The notes beneath the pieces were generated by a model. The model was not told where the DNA came from. It did not search any database and saw only the letters and a program-made list of their open reading frames with translations. The translations under genes were made by a program, and so were the position numbers. Positions 1-7,854 of a stretch of DNA of 64,000 nt are shown here, one piece after another (the first letter of the stretch is position 1; every line of letters begins with the position of its first letter). Source of the DNA: Pseudomonas putida (GTDB lineage: Bacteria; Pseudomonadota; Gammaproteobacteria; Pseudomonadales; Pseudomonadaceae). The DNA lies in assembly GCF_026625125.1 (NCBI RefSeq), contig NZ_CP113097.1, positions 1,488,001-1,552,000 of the forward strand. Reading direction: 5' to 3'.

Positions 1-580
1 GGTCATGGGTAACGAAGATGGTGGTCAGCCCCAACTCGCGCTGAATGGCGCGGATCTGCTCGCGCAGGTGCTTGCGAATACGTGCATCCAGCGCCGACAG
101 CGGCTCGTCGAGCAGCAGCAGGCGTGGGCGGGTGACCAGCGAGCGGGCCAGGGCCACACGCTGGCACTGGCCGCCGGACAGCTGGTGCGGGTAGCGCCCG
201 GCAAAGCTGCCCAGCTCCACCAGGTCCAACGCCTCGCGCACCCGTACCTGCGTGTCACTGGCCTTGACCTTCTGCATGCGCAGGCCAAAGGCGACGTTCT
301 GTTCCACGGTCATGTTGGGGAACAGCGCATAGCTCTGGAACACCATGCCAATGCCGCGCTTTTGCGGGCTCAGCGGCACGATATCCTGCCCATCGAGCAG
401 GATCTGCCCGCCGTCCACCGGGGTCAGCCCGGCGATGCAGCGCAGCAGGGTGGACTTGCCGCAGCCGGAGGGGCCGAGCAGGGTGACGAATTCGCCGCGT
501 TCGATGTAGCAGTCGATATGTTCGAACACCGGGGTCCCGGCATAGCGTTTGTGCAGTTTCTGTACGCTGACGAAGCTCAT
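1..580 (-). CDS. ABC importer ATP-binding subunit (C-terminus outside window)
   Basis: This is the N-terminal 193 residues of an ABC ATPase that runs off the left edge. Walker A GPSGCGKST lies at residues 36-44, a Q-loop follows near FQ (81-82), the LSGGQ signature is at 134-138, Walker B LLLLDEP at 154-160 and the H-loop THD at the window edge. The start ATG (578-580) lies one base from the TGA of the upstream permease, so the two are translationally coupled. The sequence resembles the spermidine/putrescine-iron-phosphonate importer ATPases (PotA/FbpC/PhnT-like). It should energise the two permeases encoded just upstream. Substrate is not known. Confidence 0.93.
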   Translation of the reverse strand, partial: MSFVSVQKLHKRYAGTPVFEHIDCYIERGEFVTLLGPSGCGKSTLLRCIAGLTPVDGGQILLDGQDIVPLSPQKRGIGMVFQSYALFPNMTVEQNVAFGLRMQKVKASDTQVRVREALDLVELGSFAGRYPHQLSGGQCQRVALARSLVTRPRLLLLDEPLSALDARIRKHLREQIRAIQRELGLTTIFVTHD

Positions 581-581
581 G

Positions 582-1388
582 TCAGGTCTTGTCCTTGTTC
601 AGGCGGTTGGCGACCCAGGTGAGTACCAGCACGAAGGCGAAGTACGAGATCACCAGCGCGCTGTTGAAGTGGCCGCTGCTGTTGCGCATGTTGTTCAGGT
701 ACACCTGCAGGGTTTCGTAGCGCGTGCCGACCAGCAGGTTGGCGAACACGAATTCGCCGAACAGGAACGAGAACGACAGCAGCAGCGCCACCATCAGGCC
801 TTTGCGCAGGTTGGGCAGCACCACCAGGAATGCCGCCTGCCAGGTGCTGGCGCCGAGCAACTGGGCGGCGTCCATCAGGTCGCGCAGGTTGATCGCCTGC
901 AGGTTGTTGGTGATCGCCCGGTACATGAACGGCAGGGCGATGGTGAAGTAGCAGCCGATCAGGATCCACGGCGTGCCGACCATGGCCATCGGCCCGCTGC
1001 CGTACAACTGCAGCAGGCCCACCGAGGACACCACTGGTGGCACCGCGAAGGGCAGCAGGATGAGGATGTTCATCAGTGCATCGAGCCTGGGGAAGTGGTA
1101 GTGCACCACGAACAGCAGCGGCAGGATCAGCACCACCGACAGTAGCAGCGCGCCCAGGCACACCAGCAGCGACTGGCCGAAGGCCGCGAGAAAGCGCGGC
1201 TCGCCCCACAGCGCCACGTACCACTTCAGGGTCAGGCCGCTGGGCAGCAGGCTGGCTGACCAGCTGGTGGCCAGCGAGTAGAGCAGGGTGCCGGCCAGTG
1301 GTAGCAGCAAAATGAGAAACAGCAGGTACACCACGACGCGGTGGTAGAGGCTGCCGGCGCTCGGCCTGGTTGAGCGGTTAGCGTGCAT
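582..1388 (-). CDS. ABC importer inner-membrane permease (second permease)
   Basis: A 268-residue permease with about six hydrophobic helices, including one near residues 18-38. A cytoplasmic EAA-type loop is visible around residues 170-190 (MDAAQLLGASTWQAAFLVVLP), which docks the ATPase. Its start ATG at 1386-1388 overlaps the stop of the first permease (1378-1380) by 11 nt. The architecture is that of the PotC/FbpB-type binding-protein-dependent permease family. It should form a heterodimeric channel with the product of 1378-2217. Substrate is inferred only from context as a phosphorylated or phosphonate-like compound. Confidence 0.92.
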   Translation of the reverse strand: MHANRSTRPSAGSLYHRVVVYLLFLILLLPLAGTLLYSLATSWSASLLPSGLTLKWYVALWGEPRFLAAFGQSLLVCLGALLLSVVLILPLLFVVHYHFPRLDALMNILILLPFAVPPVVSSVGLLQLYGSGPMAMVGTPWILIGCYFTIALPFMYRAITNNLQAINLRDLMDAAQLLGASTWQAAFLVVLPNLRKGLMVALLLSFSFLFGEFVFANLLVGTRYETLQVYLNNMRNSSGHFNSALVISYFAFVLVLTWVANRLNKDKT

Positions 1389-2217
1389 GGTAGCTCCGTT
1401 TCAGCAGCCATTGATGAACGAGCGTGACCACCGTCATCAAGCCCACCAGCACCATGGCCAGCGCGCTGGCCAGGTTGGGGTCCAGGCTGATGTCACCGGC
1501 CACCAGGCCGGCGATGCGGATCGGCAGCACGTTGAAATTGCCGGTGGTCAGCGCATACACCGTGGCATACGCGCCCAACGCGTTGGCCAGCAGGATGACG
1601 AAGGTGCCGAGCAGGGCCGGTGTCAGCACCGGCAGGCCGATGTGCCGCCAGTATTGCCAGTGGCTGGCGCCCAGCAACGCGGCCGATTCGCGCCAGTCTT
1701 CGCGCAGGGCATCGAAGGCCGGGTAGAGCAGCAGCACGCCCAGGGGGATCTGGAAGTAGGTGTAGACCAGGATCAGGCCGTTGCTGGAGTAGATGCTGAA
1801 GTCTTCCAGCAGGCCAATCTGCTTGAGCAGCAGGGTCAGCGCCCCATTGAAACCCAGCAGGATGATGAACGCGAAGGCCAGCGGCACGCCGGCGAAGTTG
1901 CTGGTCATGTTGGCGAAGGCGCTGACGAAGTCGCGCAGGCGCGAATCGACCTGGCGCAGCGAGTAAGCACCGAGGGTGGCGATGATGATGCCGAACAGGC
2001 TCGACCAGAAGCTGATTTCCAGGCTGCGTTGCAGTGCCTGCAGGTAGAACTTCGAAGCGAACACTTTGCTGAAGTTGGCCAGCCCCCAGCCCGCCTCCGA
2101 CTGCACGCTGTTGATGGCCACCCAGGCCAGCGGGGCGATCTGGAAGATGACGAAGAACACGGCAAACGGCAGCAGGCAGAGCAAGGCCAGGTAGCGCCCG
2201 CGGGCGCCGCCACTCAC
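1378..2217 (-). CDS. ABC importer inner-membrane permease (first permease)
   Basis: A 279-residue membrane protein of the PotB/FbpB-like permease family with an EAA loop near residues 175-195 (LREDWRESAALLGASHWQYWRH, in part). The chosen start is the GTG at 2215-2217, which forms a GTGA overlap with the TGA of the upstream phosphatase gene. The frame stays open to an ATG at 2283, but that would put about 66 nt of N-terminus inside the phosphatase gene and add a charged, non-membrane leader. The hydrophobic first helix begins directly after the GTG (SGGARGRYLALL), which supports this start. Confidence 0.88.
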   Translation of the reverse strand: MSGGARGRYLALLCLLPFAVFFVIFQIAPLAWVAINSVQSEAGWGLANFSKVFASKFYLQALQRSLEISFWSSLFGIIIATLGAYSLRQVDSRLRDFVSAFANMTSNFAGVPLAFAFIILLGFNGALTLLLKQIGLLEDFSIYSSNGLILVYTYFQIPLGVLLLYPAFDALREDWRESAALLGASHWQYWRHIGLPVLTPALLGTFVILLANALGAYATVYALTTGNFNVLPIRIAGLVAGDISLDPNLASALAMVLVGLMTVVTLVHQWLLKRSYHAR

Positions 2218-3020
2218 TTGAGCAGCTCCCGGCAGACCGTCTTGTCGTGGGCAACGCCAAGCAACTCGCAGATGGTGCCGCATAGCTCGGTCTGCAGCGG
2301 CTTGGCGGCCGGGTCGAGGCTGAAGGCGTCGCCAAACACGAACAGCGGTACTTCACGCTCCTCGGCCAGCAGGCCGTTGTGCGAACGGTCGTTGTTCATG
2401 CCGTGGTCGGCGGTGACCAATACCTGGTAGCCCTCTTCGAGCCAGTGCGGCAGGTAGTCGGCCAGCAGGATGTCGGCGCTGCGCGCAGCGTTGCGGTACT
2501 GGCTGCTGTCCAGGCCGTGGCGGTGGCCGGTGTCGTCGATGCTCATCGGGTGCACCAGCAAAAAGTTCGGCGCATGCCGGCGGCGCAGGTACTCGGCGTC
2601 GGCCAGCAGGTGCGAGTCGGGGTAACGGTCGTCCCAATAGAACAGGCCATGCTGGATCGGCAGCTTTGGCGCGTGGGTATGGCGGTCGCGCTGCGGGTCG
2701 AAAGGCGAGCGGTTGTACAGTTCGCTCATCCAGTGATAGGCCGCCGCCGCGGTGCCCAGGTTGGCCTCGCGGGCGTAGTGGAACACGCTGCGCTGGTTGG
2801 ACAGGCGGTTGACGTTATTGTGCACGATGCCGCTGTCGATCGGCGCCACGCCGGTGAGGATGCACTCGTACAGTGGCCGGGACAGCGAGGGCAGCTCGCA
2901 TTCCACCCGGTACAGCGCGGCACGGTCGGCTTCGACGTACGCGTGCAGGTGGCCCATGGCGTGGTGCGCGACCTGGTGGTTGAGGCCGTCGAGCAAGACC
3001 AGGATGACGTTGTGTTGCAT
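2214..3020 (-). CDS. cytoplasmic alkaline-phosphatase-superfamily hydrolase linked to ABC importer
   Basis: A 268-residue member of the alkaline phosphatase/nucleotide pyrophosphatase superfamily. Candidate metal ligands appear in family order: D11 (LVLLDGLN), a serine nucleophile S45 or S47 in the PSLSRP segment (44-49), D162/D163 and H166 (SIDDTGH), D205-H206 (TADHGM) and H214. No signal peptide is visible, so it should act in the cytoplasm on an imported substrate. It is compact for the superfamily. The start ATG is at 3018-3020; frames opening further upstream run through the heptamer repeats. It sits between the binding protein and the permeases in one operon. It could be a phosphomonoesterase, phosphodiesterase or phosphonate hydrolase; the sequence does not decide. 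Confidence 0.85.
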   Translation of the reverse strand: MQHNVILVLLDGLNHQVAHHAMGHLHAYVEADRAALYRVECELPSLSRPLYECILTGVAPIDSGIVHNNVNRLSNQRSVFHYAREANLGTAAAAYHWMSELYNRSPFDPQRDRHTHAPKLPIQHGLFYWDDRYPDSHLLADAEYLRRRHAPNFLLVHPMSIDDTGHRHGLDSSQYRNAARSADILLADYLPHWLEEGYQVLVTADHGMNNDRSHNGLLAEEREVPLFVFGDAFSLDPAAKPLQTELCGTICELLGVAHDKTVCRELLK

Positions 3021-3034
3021 GGTGGCTCCCAGTG

Positions 3035-3127
3035 GAGCTGCAAGCTTCAAGCTACAAGCTGCAAGCACACGCCGGCATGTGGATCACCGGCTTGTACTTG
3101 CAGCTCGCAGCCTGAAGCCTGAAGCTT
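3035..3127. repeat. heptamer (CAAGCYN) array with inverted arm, inside ABC operon
   Basis: A left arm of CAAGCYN-type heptamers (3035-3070) is followed by a short core holding GCCGGC, then a right arm of inverted heptamers (about 3091-3127). The two arms can pair. It occupies the gap between the binding-protein gene and the phosphatase gene of the same operon. It belongs to the family also seen at 10.4, 32.6, 41.7 and 46.1 kb. Confidence 0.8.
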
Positions 3128-3129
3128 CT

Positions 3130-4194
3130 TCATTCCATCTCGATGATGACTTGCTCCTGCCACATCTGCGGCAGCTGTTTCGAGGTCATTTCCCATACCT
3201 CGGGGTTCTTGATCGGCTGCGCAGCGCCGTACTGCTCGTTAGGCAGCAGCTTGGCCTGCACGTCCGCCGGCAGTTTCAGGTGCTCGGCGCGGATCGGCCG
3301 GGCATGCCCCTTGGCCAGGTTGATCTGCCCGGCATCACTGAAGATGTACTCACGCGCAAGTTTGGCCGCATTGGGGTTCTTGGCGTACTTGTTGATGATG
3401 GTGGTGTAGCCGGAAATGACCGAGCCGTCCGAAGGGATCAGCACTTCGAAGCGTTTCGGGTCGATCTGGTCGCGGTAGCTCAGGCCGTTGAAGTCCCATA
3501 CCACGCCCACCTCGACCTCGCCTTTCTCCAGGGTCTGGATGGTTGGGTTGGCCAGCGACAGTCGCTTCTGCTGGGCCAGCTTGGTGAACAGCTGAAGGCC
3601 CGGGGCGACGTTGCCCTCATCGCCCTTGTAGGCGATGGCTGCGGCCAGCACACCATTGGCGGCCTGGGCGGCAGTGCTGACATCACCGATGGCGACCTTG
3701 TACTTGCCTTTTTCCAGATCGTGCCAGGTTTTAGGGCGTTCTTCTTCCTTCACCAGGTCCTTGTTGATGATGAAGGCGATGGTGCCGGTATACGCCAGCG
3801 CCCAGTGCCCATCCTTGTCCTTGGCCCACGCCGGCACCTGGTCCCAGGTGCTTGGCTTGTACGGCTGGCTCACGCCCTTGGCCACCGCAATCGGGCCGAA
3901 GGCGGCCCCGACGTCACCGATGTCGGCGCTGGCGTTGTCCTTCTCGGCATCGAACTTGGCGATTTCCTGGGCCGAGCTCATGTCGGTGTCGGTGTGCTTG
4001 AGGCCGTACTTGCTGGCCAAATCTTCCCAGGTGCCTTTCCAGTTGGCCCAGGCATCGGGCATGCCCACGCTATTGATCGTGCCTTCCTTTCGGGCGGCGT
4101 CTTCCAGGGCCTTGAGGTCGGTGCCGGCGGCCATGGCCGAGGTACACAGGGCCATGGCCGAGCCCAGCAGTGACGCCATGAACAACTTTTTCAT
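3130..4194 (-). CDS. ABC importer periplasmic substrate-binding protein
   Basis: A 354-residue periplasmic binding protein of the PotD/FbpA/2-aminoethylphosphonate-binding type. A Sec signal peptide is clear: MKK, then a hydrophobic stretch ending SAMA-A near residue 22. The mature protein has the two-lobe pattern typical of the family (SADIGDVGAAFGP near 95; LEKGEVEVGVVWDFNGLSY near 225). It is the first gene of a minus-strand operon continuing with the phosphatase, two permeases and the ATPase. A GntR/UTRA regulator is divergent. The ligand cannot be read from sequence; the phosphatase partner suggests a phosphate ester or phosphonate. Confidence 0.9.
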   Translation of the reverse strand: MKKLFMASLLGSAMALCTSAMAAGTDLKALEDAARKEGTINSVGMPDAWANWKGTWEDLASKYGLKHTDTDMSSAQEIAKFDAEKDNASADIGDVGAAFGPIAVAKGVSQPYKPSTWDQVPAWAKDKDGHWALAYTGTIAFIINKDLVKEEERPKTWHDLEKGKYKVAIGDVSTAAQAANGVLAAAIAYKGDEGNVAPGLQLFTKLAQQKRLSLANPTIQTLEKGEVEVGVVWDFNGLSYRDQIDPKRFEVLIPSDGSVISGYTTIINKYAKNPNAAKLAREYIFSDAGQINLAKGHARPIRAEHLKLPADVQAKLLPNEQYGAAQPIKNPEVWEMTSKQLPQMWQEQVIIEME

Positions 4195-4261
4195 CCGAAG
4201 CTCCTTTGGTGGGTGCCTTGCGCGATCGTTGTTATGAGTGAAGCCTTGCTTGGCAAACCTT

Positions 4262-4273
4262 TGGTCTAGGTCA
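4262..4273. promoter_or_regulatory. imperfect operator-like dyad TGGTCTAGGTCA
   Basis: A CTAG-centred imperfect dyad 68 bp upstream of the binding-protein start. It resembles the TGGTNTAGACCA type of site described for PhnF-like GntR/UTRA regulators. It could be the operator controlling the ABC operon. This is inferred from sequence shape alone. Confidence 0.4.
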
Positions 4274-4506
4274 GCAAACCTTGCGCCAAGGTAGGCCGGT
4301 TGCGTGACAATTTGATGTAAGGGAAGGGGTGAACCCGGTGCTGCCGCTTCCTGCGAATACAGCGTAGACCAGATCGCAAGCCCCGATTCACAAGGCTTGG
4401 CCCGAATCTGGCAGTGCCCTGATCAAGCGTGCAACGGCGCTTTGTCACAGCATGTTCATCAGCCCTGCCTAGGCTTGCACTATTCTCCAAGTGCCCTGTT
4501 CTGGGG

Positions 4507-4520
4507 CTGGACTAGTCCAG
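4507..4520. promoter_or_regulatory. perfect 14-bp palindrome CTGGACTAGTCCAG, probable GntR operator
   Basis: A perfect palindrome that ends 14 bp before the ATG of the GntR/UTRA gene. The position fits steric autorepression, and the symmetry fits a dimeric winged-helix regulator. CTAG is usually rare in Pseudomonas DNA, which makes the site stand out. Confidence 0.55.
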
Positions 4521-4534
4521 ATAGGTAACCCTTG

Positions 4535-5248
4535 ATGCAGTCGACGCCACCGCGTGCGGTAACAGCCATCTGCCATGCCTTGCAGGAGCAGATCGAGCAC
4601 GGCCTGCTGGCGCCGGGCGGCAAACTGCCGTCCGAGCGCAAGCTCAGCGAAGTGTTCGATACCACCCGTATCACCCTGCGCGAGGCCCTGGTGCAACTGG
4701 AAGCCCAAGGGCTTATCTACCGCGAAGAGCGGCGCGGCTGGTTCGTCGCCCCCGAGCGGCTGACCTACGACCTGATCGAGCGTAGCCATTTTCATGCGAT
4801 GGTGCGCAGCCAGGGGCGGGTGGCCAGTACCGAACTGCTTTCGGCCCGGTTGCAACCGGCCTCGGCGGCCATTTGCGCGCGGCTGCACCTGCCGGCGCTG
4901 TCCAGCGTGATCCGCATCTGCCGCCTGCGGCGTATCGATGGGCGGGCGGTGCTGTATGCCGAGCATTACCTCAACCCGCGCTATTTTCCCGAAATCCTCG
5001 AACATGACCTGGCGCAGTCGCTGACCGAGATCTATGGGCGGGTCTATGGCATCCGCTATGGGCAGGTGTGCTTTGAAATCCTGCCCACGGCGTTACCCGT
5101 GGCGGCGGCGGCGGCCTTGAAGGTGTCCACCGGCAGCCCGGGGCTGCATATCACCCGGGTCAACAGTGACCAGCAGGGGCACCTGATCGACTGTGACCTG
5201 GAGTATTGGCGGCATGATGCGATCTGCATCCGCGCCCAGGCGGGCTAG
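4535..5248 (+). CDS. GntR-family transcriptional regulator (HutC/UTRA subfamily)
   Basis: A 237-residue regulator. The N-terminal winged helix (about residues 6-70) carries the typical GntR pattern LLAPGGKLPSERKLSE, then TRITLREALVQLEAQGLI. The rest (about 85-235) matches a UTRA effector-binding domain. The ATG at 4535 was chosen over the adjacent TTG at 4532. UTRA regulators usually sense small sugars, amino acids or phosphonates, often the substrate of the neighbouring transporter. It is divergent from the ABC operon and has a perfect palindrome just upstream, so it probably controls both the operon and itself. Confidence 0.88.
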   Translation: MQSTPPRAVTAICHALQEQIEHGLLAPGGKLPSERKLSEVFDTTRITLREALVQLEAQGLIYREERRGWFVAPERLTYDLIERSHFHAMVRSQGRVASTELLSARLQPASAAICARLHLPALSSVIRICRLRRIDGRAVLYAEHYLNPRYFPEILEHDLAQSLTEIYGRVYGIRYGQVCFEILPTALPVAAAAALKVSTGSPGLHITRVNSDQQGHLIDCDLEYWRHDAICIRAQAG

Positions 5249-5275
5249 CGGCTGCTCTGCAGGCCCGCGCAGGGG

Positions 5276-7432
5276 CTAACTGGCAGCGCCGCCGGCCTCT
5301 GCCATCGCGCCGCCGCCCGCTGTCACTACCTGCACCGACAAGCGTGGCGTCGCCAGGTCCAGCCCTGCGGCATCCAGCTGGCGCTTCAAGGCCAGGTTGA
5401 ACGCCCGCGACACTTCCCATTGCTTGATGGGCGCGGTCTTGAAGCGCGCCCGCAGAATCGCCGACCCCGACTCGAAACTTTCCACCCCTTGCAGCTCCAG
5501 GGGTGACCAGATATTGCGGCGCATCAGTGGATCGTTGCGCAGTTTCTGCCCCACTTCGCGGATCAGCGTGATGGCCTGGTCGATGTTCATGCTGTGCGGG
5601 ATGGCCACCCGGAAGATCGCATAGCCGAACTCGCGGGAGTAGTTCTTGATGCTCTTGATCTCGCTGAACGGGATGGTGTGCACGATGCCATCGATGTCAC
5701 GCAGGCGTACGGTGCGGATGGTCAGGCCTTCGACGGTGCCCAGGTGGCCGCCCACATCGACGTAGTCGTCGATGGCCAGGGAGTCTTCGATGATGATGAA
5801 CAGGCCGGTGATCAGGTCGGCCACCAGCGACTGCGCGCCGAAACCGATGGCCAGGCCGATCACACCGGCACCGGCCAGCAGCGGCGTGACGTTCATGCCC
5901 ATGTTGGCCAGGGCGACGATCAGCGCAATGATGAAGATCACCACGAACATCACGTTGCGGATCAGCGGCATCATGGTTTGCGCGCGGGCATTGGCCAGGC
6001 CACGACGCGAACGCACCAGCGCGTGGTGCACGGCCGTGTCGGCCAGGATCCACACCAGCCAGGCGACAATCAGCGTGCCGGCCAGGCCAAGCAGGCGCAG
6101 GCTGACTTCATGCCCCTCACCTTCGGCAAAGCTGATCATCGACTGGCCCCACACGCGCAGCCCCAGTTCGATGAACACCAGCCAGATGAACAGGTGCACC
6201 AGCACATACCCGAAGTTGCGCAAGCGCTCGGTGTACACCGCCTGACGCTTGCTGGCGCGCTTGGGGTTGGCCGCGTGACGGCGCACCAGGCCGTTGAGCA
6301 CCATGCACAGCACCACCAGTACCGTGCACATCAGGGACTGGCGCAGCGCGGTGCTGGTGTCGCCGGCCGACACGAAGGTGGCGAACAGCGAGATCGCCAC
6401 CAGGATCATCGCCGGTATGTACCAGAAGCTGCCGAGGATTTCGATGGTGTCGCTCAGGGTGCGCCGGGTCAGGCGCCGCGACAGTGGCTGGTTACGGATC
6501 AGGTGGGCGATCGGGCGGCGGAAGCGCAGGATGAACAGCCCGGTGCACAGCGCGGCAATCACATTGGCCAGGGTGGCCAGGGTGTGCGCCAGGTGCGTGC
6601 CCAGGGCGACGGTCAGGCGCGGGTCGCTCATCGCTTCGCCAAAGGCGGCGAAGCTGCCGATCAGCCACAGCGGCCTGAAGGCCTGGTGGCGCAGGATGTG
6701 CAACGCGCGGTGGCGGTGCGGGCCGTCGAGCAGCGAGAAGGCGATCACACAGATGGCCGAGAAGCAGGTGCCCACCACCAGCGCATAGGCCAGCACCATG
6801 GCCATGGACTTGCCGAGCGAGGAGGGCAGGGCAAAGCTCAGGTACACCGTGAACACCAGCGCCACCAGCCAAGGCCCGAGCTTGCGCAGGGCGAAGCGCA
6901 CCAGGTCCCAGGGGCGCGGGTGCTGTGGCAACTCCTCGGTCAGGCCGAAGCGCACCCGTACACGGTGGCCGATCCAGTTGAACGCATAGGCCAGCAGGCT
7001 CCACACGGCGATGATCGCGGCAAAGCCGAACAGGATCGCCGGCCATTGGTGCACGGGCACCACCAGTGCCGCCAGCTCCGCCTGGGCCTGGTCGATTTCC
7101 AGCGTCCAGCGGTGGAACGGGCTGGCGTCGCCGCTGAACTGCTTTTCGAAATCATGCAGCGCACCGCCTATCAACCCCAGCACGCCCTGTTCGACGGTGG
7201 GTTGCGACTGCTTGGTGGCGTCACGCAGCTTTTTCAGGTCGGCCAGCAGCTTGGCGCGTTGCTGGTCGTTCTCCAGGTTCTTGATCACCTCGTCCAGCGA
7301 TTTGCCCAACGGCTCGGTGGCTTCCGGCTGGGCCGGCGCACTGGAACCAAGCAGGCCGGGCAGGCCGGCCGCCTGTACCGGGGAGATGAACAGAAACAGC
7401 AGCAGGGCAAGGCAACGCAGAAGGGCTGGCAC
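5276..7432 (-). CDS. large MscS-family mechanosensitive channel (YbiO-like)
   Basis: A 718-residue membrane protein much longer than MscS itself (about 286 aa). It has a cleavable-looking signal sequence (hydrophobic to PVQAAG near 22), a periplasmic segment, then about ten membrane helices. The conserved pore helix and beta domain follow around residues 510-560 (AGAGVIGLAIGFGAQSLV, then GLFIIIEDSLAIDDYV). The C-terminal MscS alpha/beta cage ends the protein. Length and layout resemble E. coli YbiO. The start used is a GTG (7430-7432). It should open under membrane tension and release solutes on hypo-osmotic shock. Confidence 0.88.
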   Translation of the reverse strand: MPALLRCLALLLFLFISPVQAAGLPGLLGSSAPAQPEATEPLGKSLDEVIKNLENDQQRAKLLADLKKLRDATKQSQPTVEQGVLGLIGGALHDFEKQFSGDASPFHRWTLEIDQAQAELAALVVPVHQWPAILFGFAAIIAVWSLLAYAFNWIGHRVRVRFGLTEELPQHPRPWDLVRFALRKLGPWLVALVFTVYLSFALPSSLGKSMAMVLAYALVVGTCFSAICVIAFSLLDGPHRHRALHILRHQAFRPLWLIGSFAAFGEAMSDPRLTVALGTHLAHTLATLANVIAALCTGLFILRFRRPIAHLIRNQPLSRRLTRRTLSDTIEILGSFWYIPAMILVAISLFATFVSAGDTSTALRQSLMCTVLVVLCMVLNGLVRRHAANPKRASKRQAVYTERLRNFGYVLVHLFIWLVFIELGLRVWGQSMISFAEGEGHEVSLRLLGLAGTLIVAWLVWILADTAVHHALVRSRRGLANARAQTMMPLIRNVMFVVIFIIALIVALANMGMNVTPLLAGAGVIGLAIGFGAQSLVADLITGLFIIIEDSLAIDDYVDVGGHLGTVEGLTIRTVRLRDIDGIVHTIPFSEIKSIKNYSREFGYAIFRVAIPHSMNIDQAITLIREVGQKLRNDPLMRRNIWSPLELQGVESFESGSAILRARFKTAPIKQWEVSRAFNLALKRQLDAAGLDLATPRLSVQVVTAGGGAMAEAGGAAS

Positions 7433-7476
7433 CGGGAAATCTACCTCAGGTCAAACGATTGGCCGAGTGTAGAGGT

Positions 7477-7644
7477 TTATGTGGGGAGTTTCTCCAGGAT
7501 CTTCCAGCAGGTGAGGCCGAAGATGCCCAAGGTGCCGATCCACATCATCAGCACACCGACGTCGCGCTCGCGCAGGCTGAAGCCGATGGTCAGCAGCATC
7601 AGGAAACCGAACACGGGGACGAACAGGGACAGGAAAGGGGACAT
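7477..7644 (-). CDS. 55-residue two-helix membrane protein, unknown function
   Basis: A short gene with an AAGGA-type ribosome binding site before the ATG at 7642-7644. The predicted protein (MSPFLSLFVPVFGFLMLLTI at the start) has two hydrophobic helices joined by a charged turn (SLRERD) and ends in KILEKLPT. It lies 44 nt upstream of the MscS-like gene on the same strand and may be cotranscribed with it. I do not recognise the family. Confidence 0.65.
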   Translation of the reverse strand: MSPFLSLFVPVFGFLMLLTIGFSLRERDVGVLMMWIGTLGIFGLTCWKILEKLPT

Positions 7645-7854
7645 GACGGGCGATCCTTCTGCACGTGTGGGGATGCTTTAAGCATAGTGGCTAACTGGCG
7701 AAGCGGAATGACATGTATCACATAATGTTTAATCGGTGGGGTTGAAAGTTCATATTTCCTACGCATCTATCGGACCAGTTTCCTACACAGGAACGCATCC
7801 ATTGGCCGATATAAGATTCACCACGGCGCGTGGGGGTTTTTAGAAGGTTCTACG
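7645..7854. promoter_or_regulatory. AT-rich intergenic region upstream of accessory genes
   Basis: This 210-bp stretch separates the small membrane gene (minus) from the secreted-protein gene (plus). It holds a direct repeat TTTCCTAC at 7755-7762 and 7779-7786 and a TATAAG -10-like hexamer at 7810-7815. No convincing -35 was found for it. A ribosome binding site-like AGAAGG precedes the ATG at 7855. Confidence 0.4.

Larger units (their letters stand above)
4195..4534. promoter_or_regulatory. divergent control region between ABC operon and GntR regulator
   Basis: This 340-bp gap separates the divergent binding-protein and GntR genes and must hold both promoters. It is AT-richer than its surroundings. 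It contains three CTAG-centred dyads, at about 4262-4273, 4467-4474 (GCCTAGGC) and 4507-4520. I could not assign convincing -35/-10 pairs. Confidence 0.6.

Noticed and set aside
2218..2283. Upstream ATG start for the first permease
   Set aside because: It would lie inside the phosphatase gene and add a non-membrane leader, while the GTG at 2217 gives the usual GTGA coupling.
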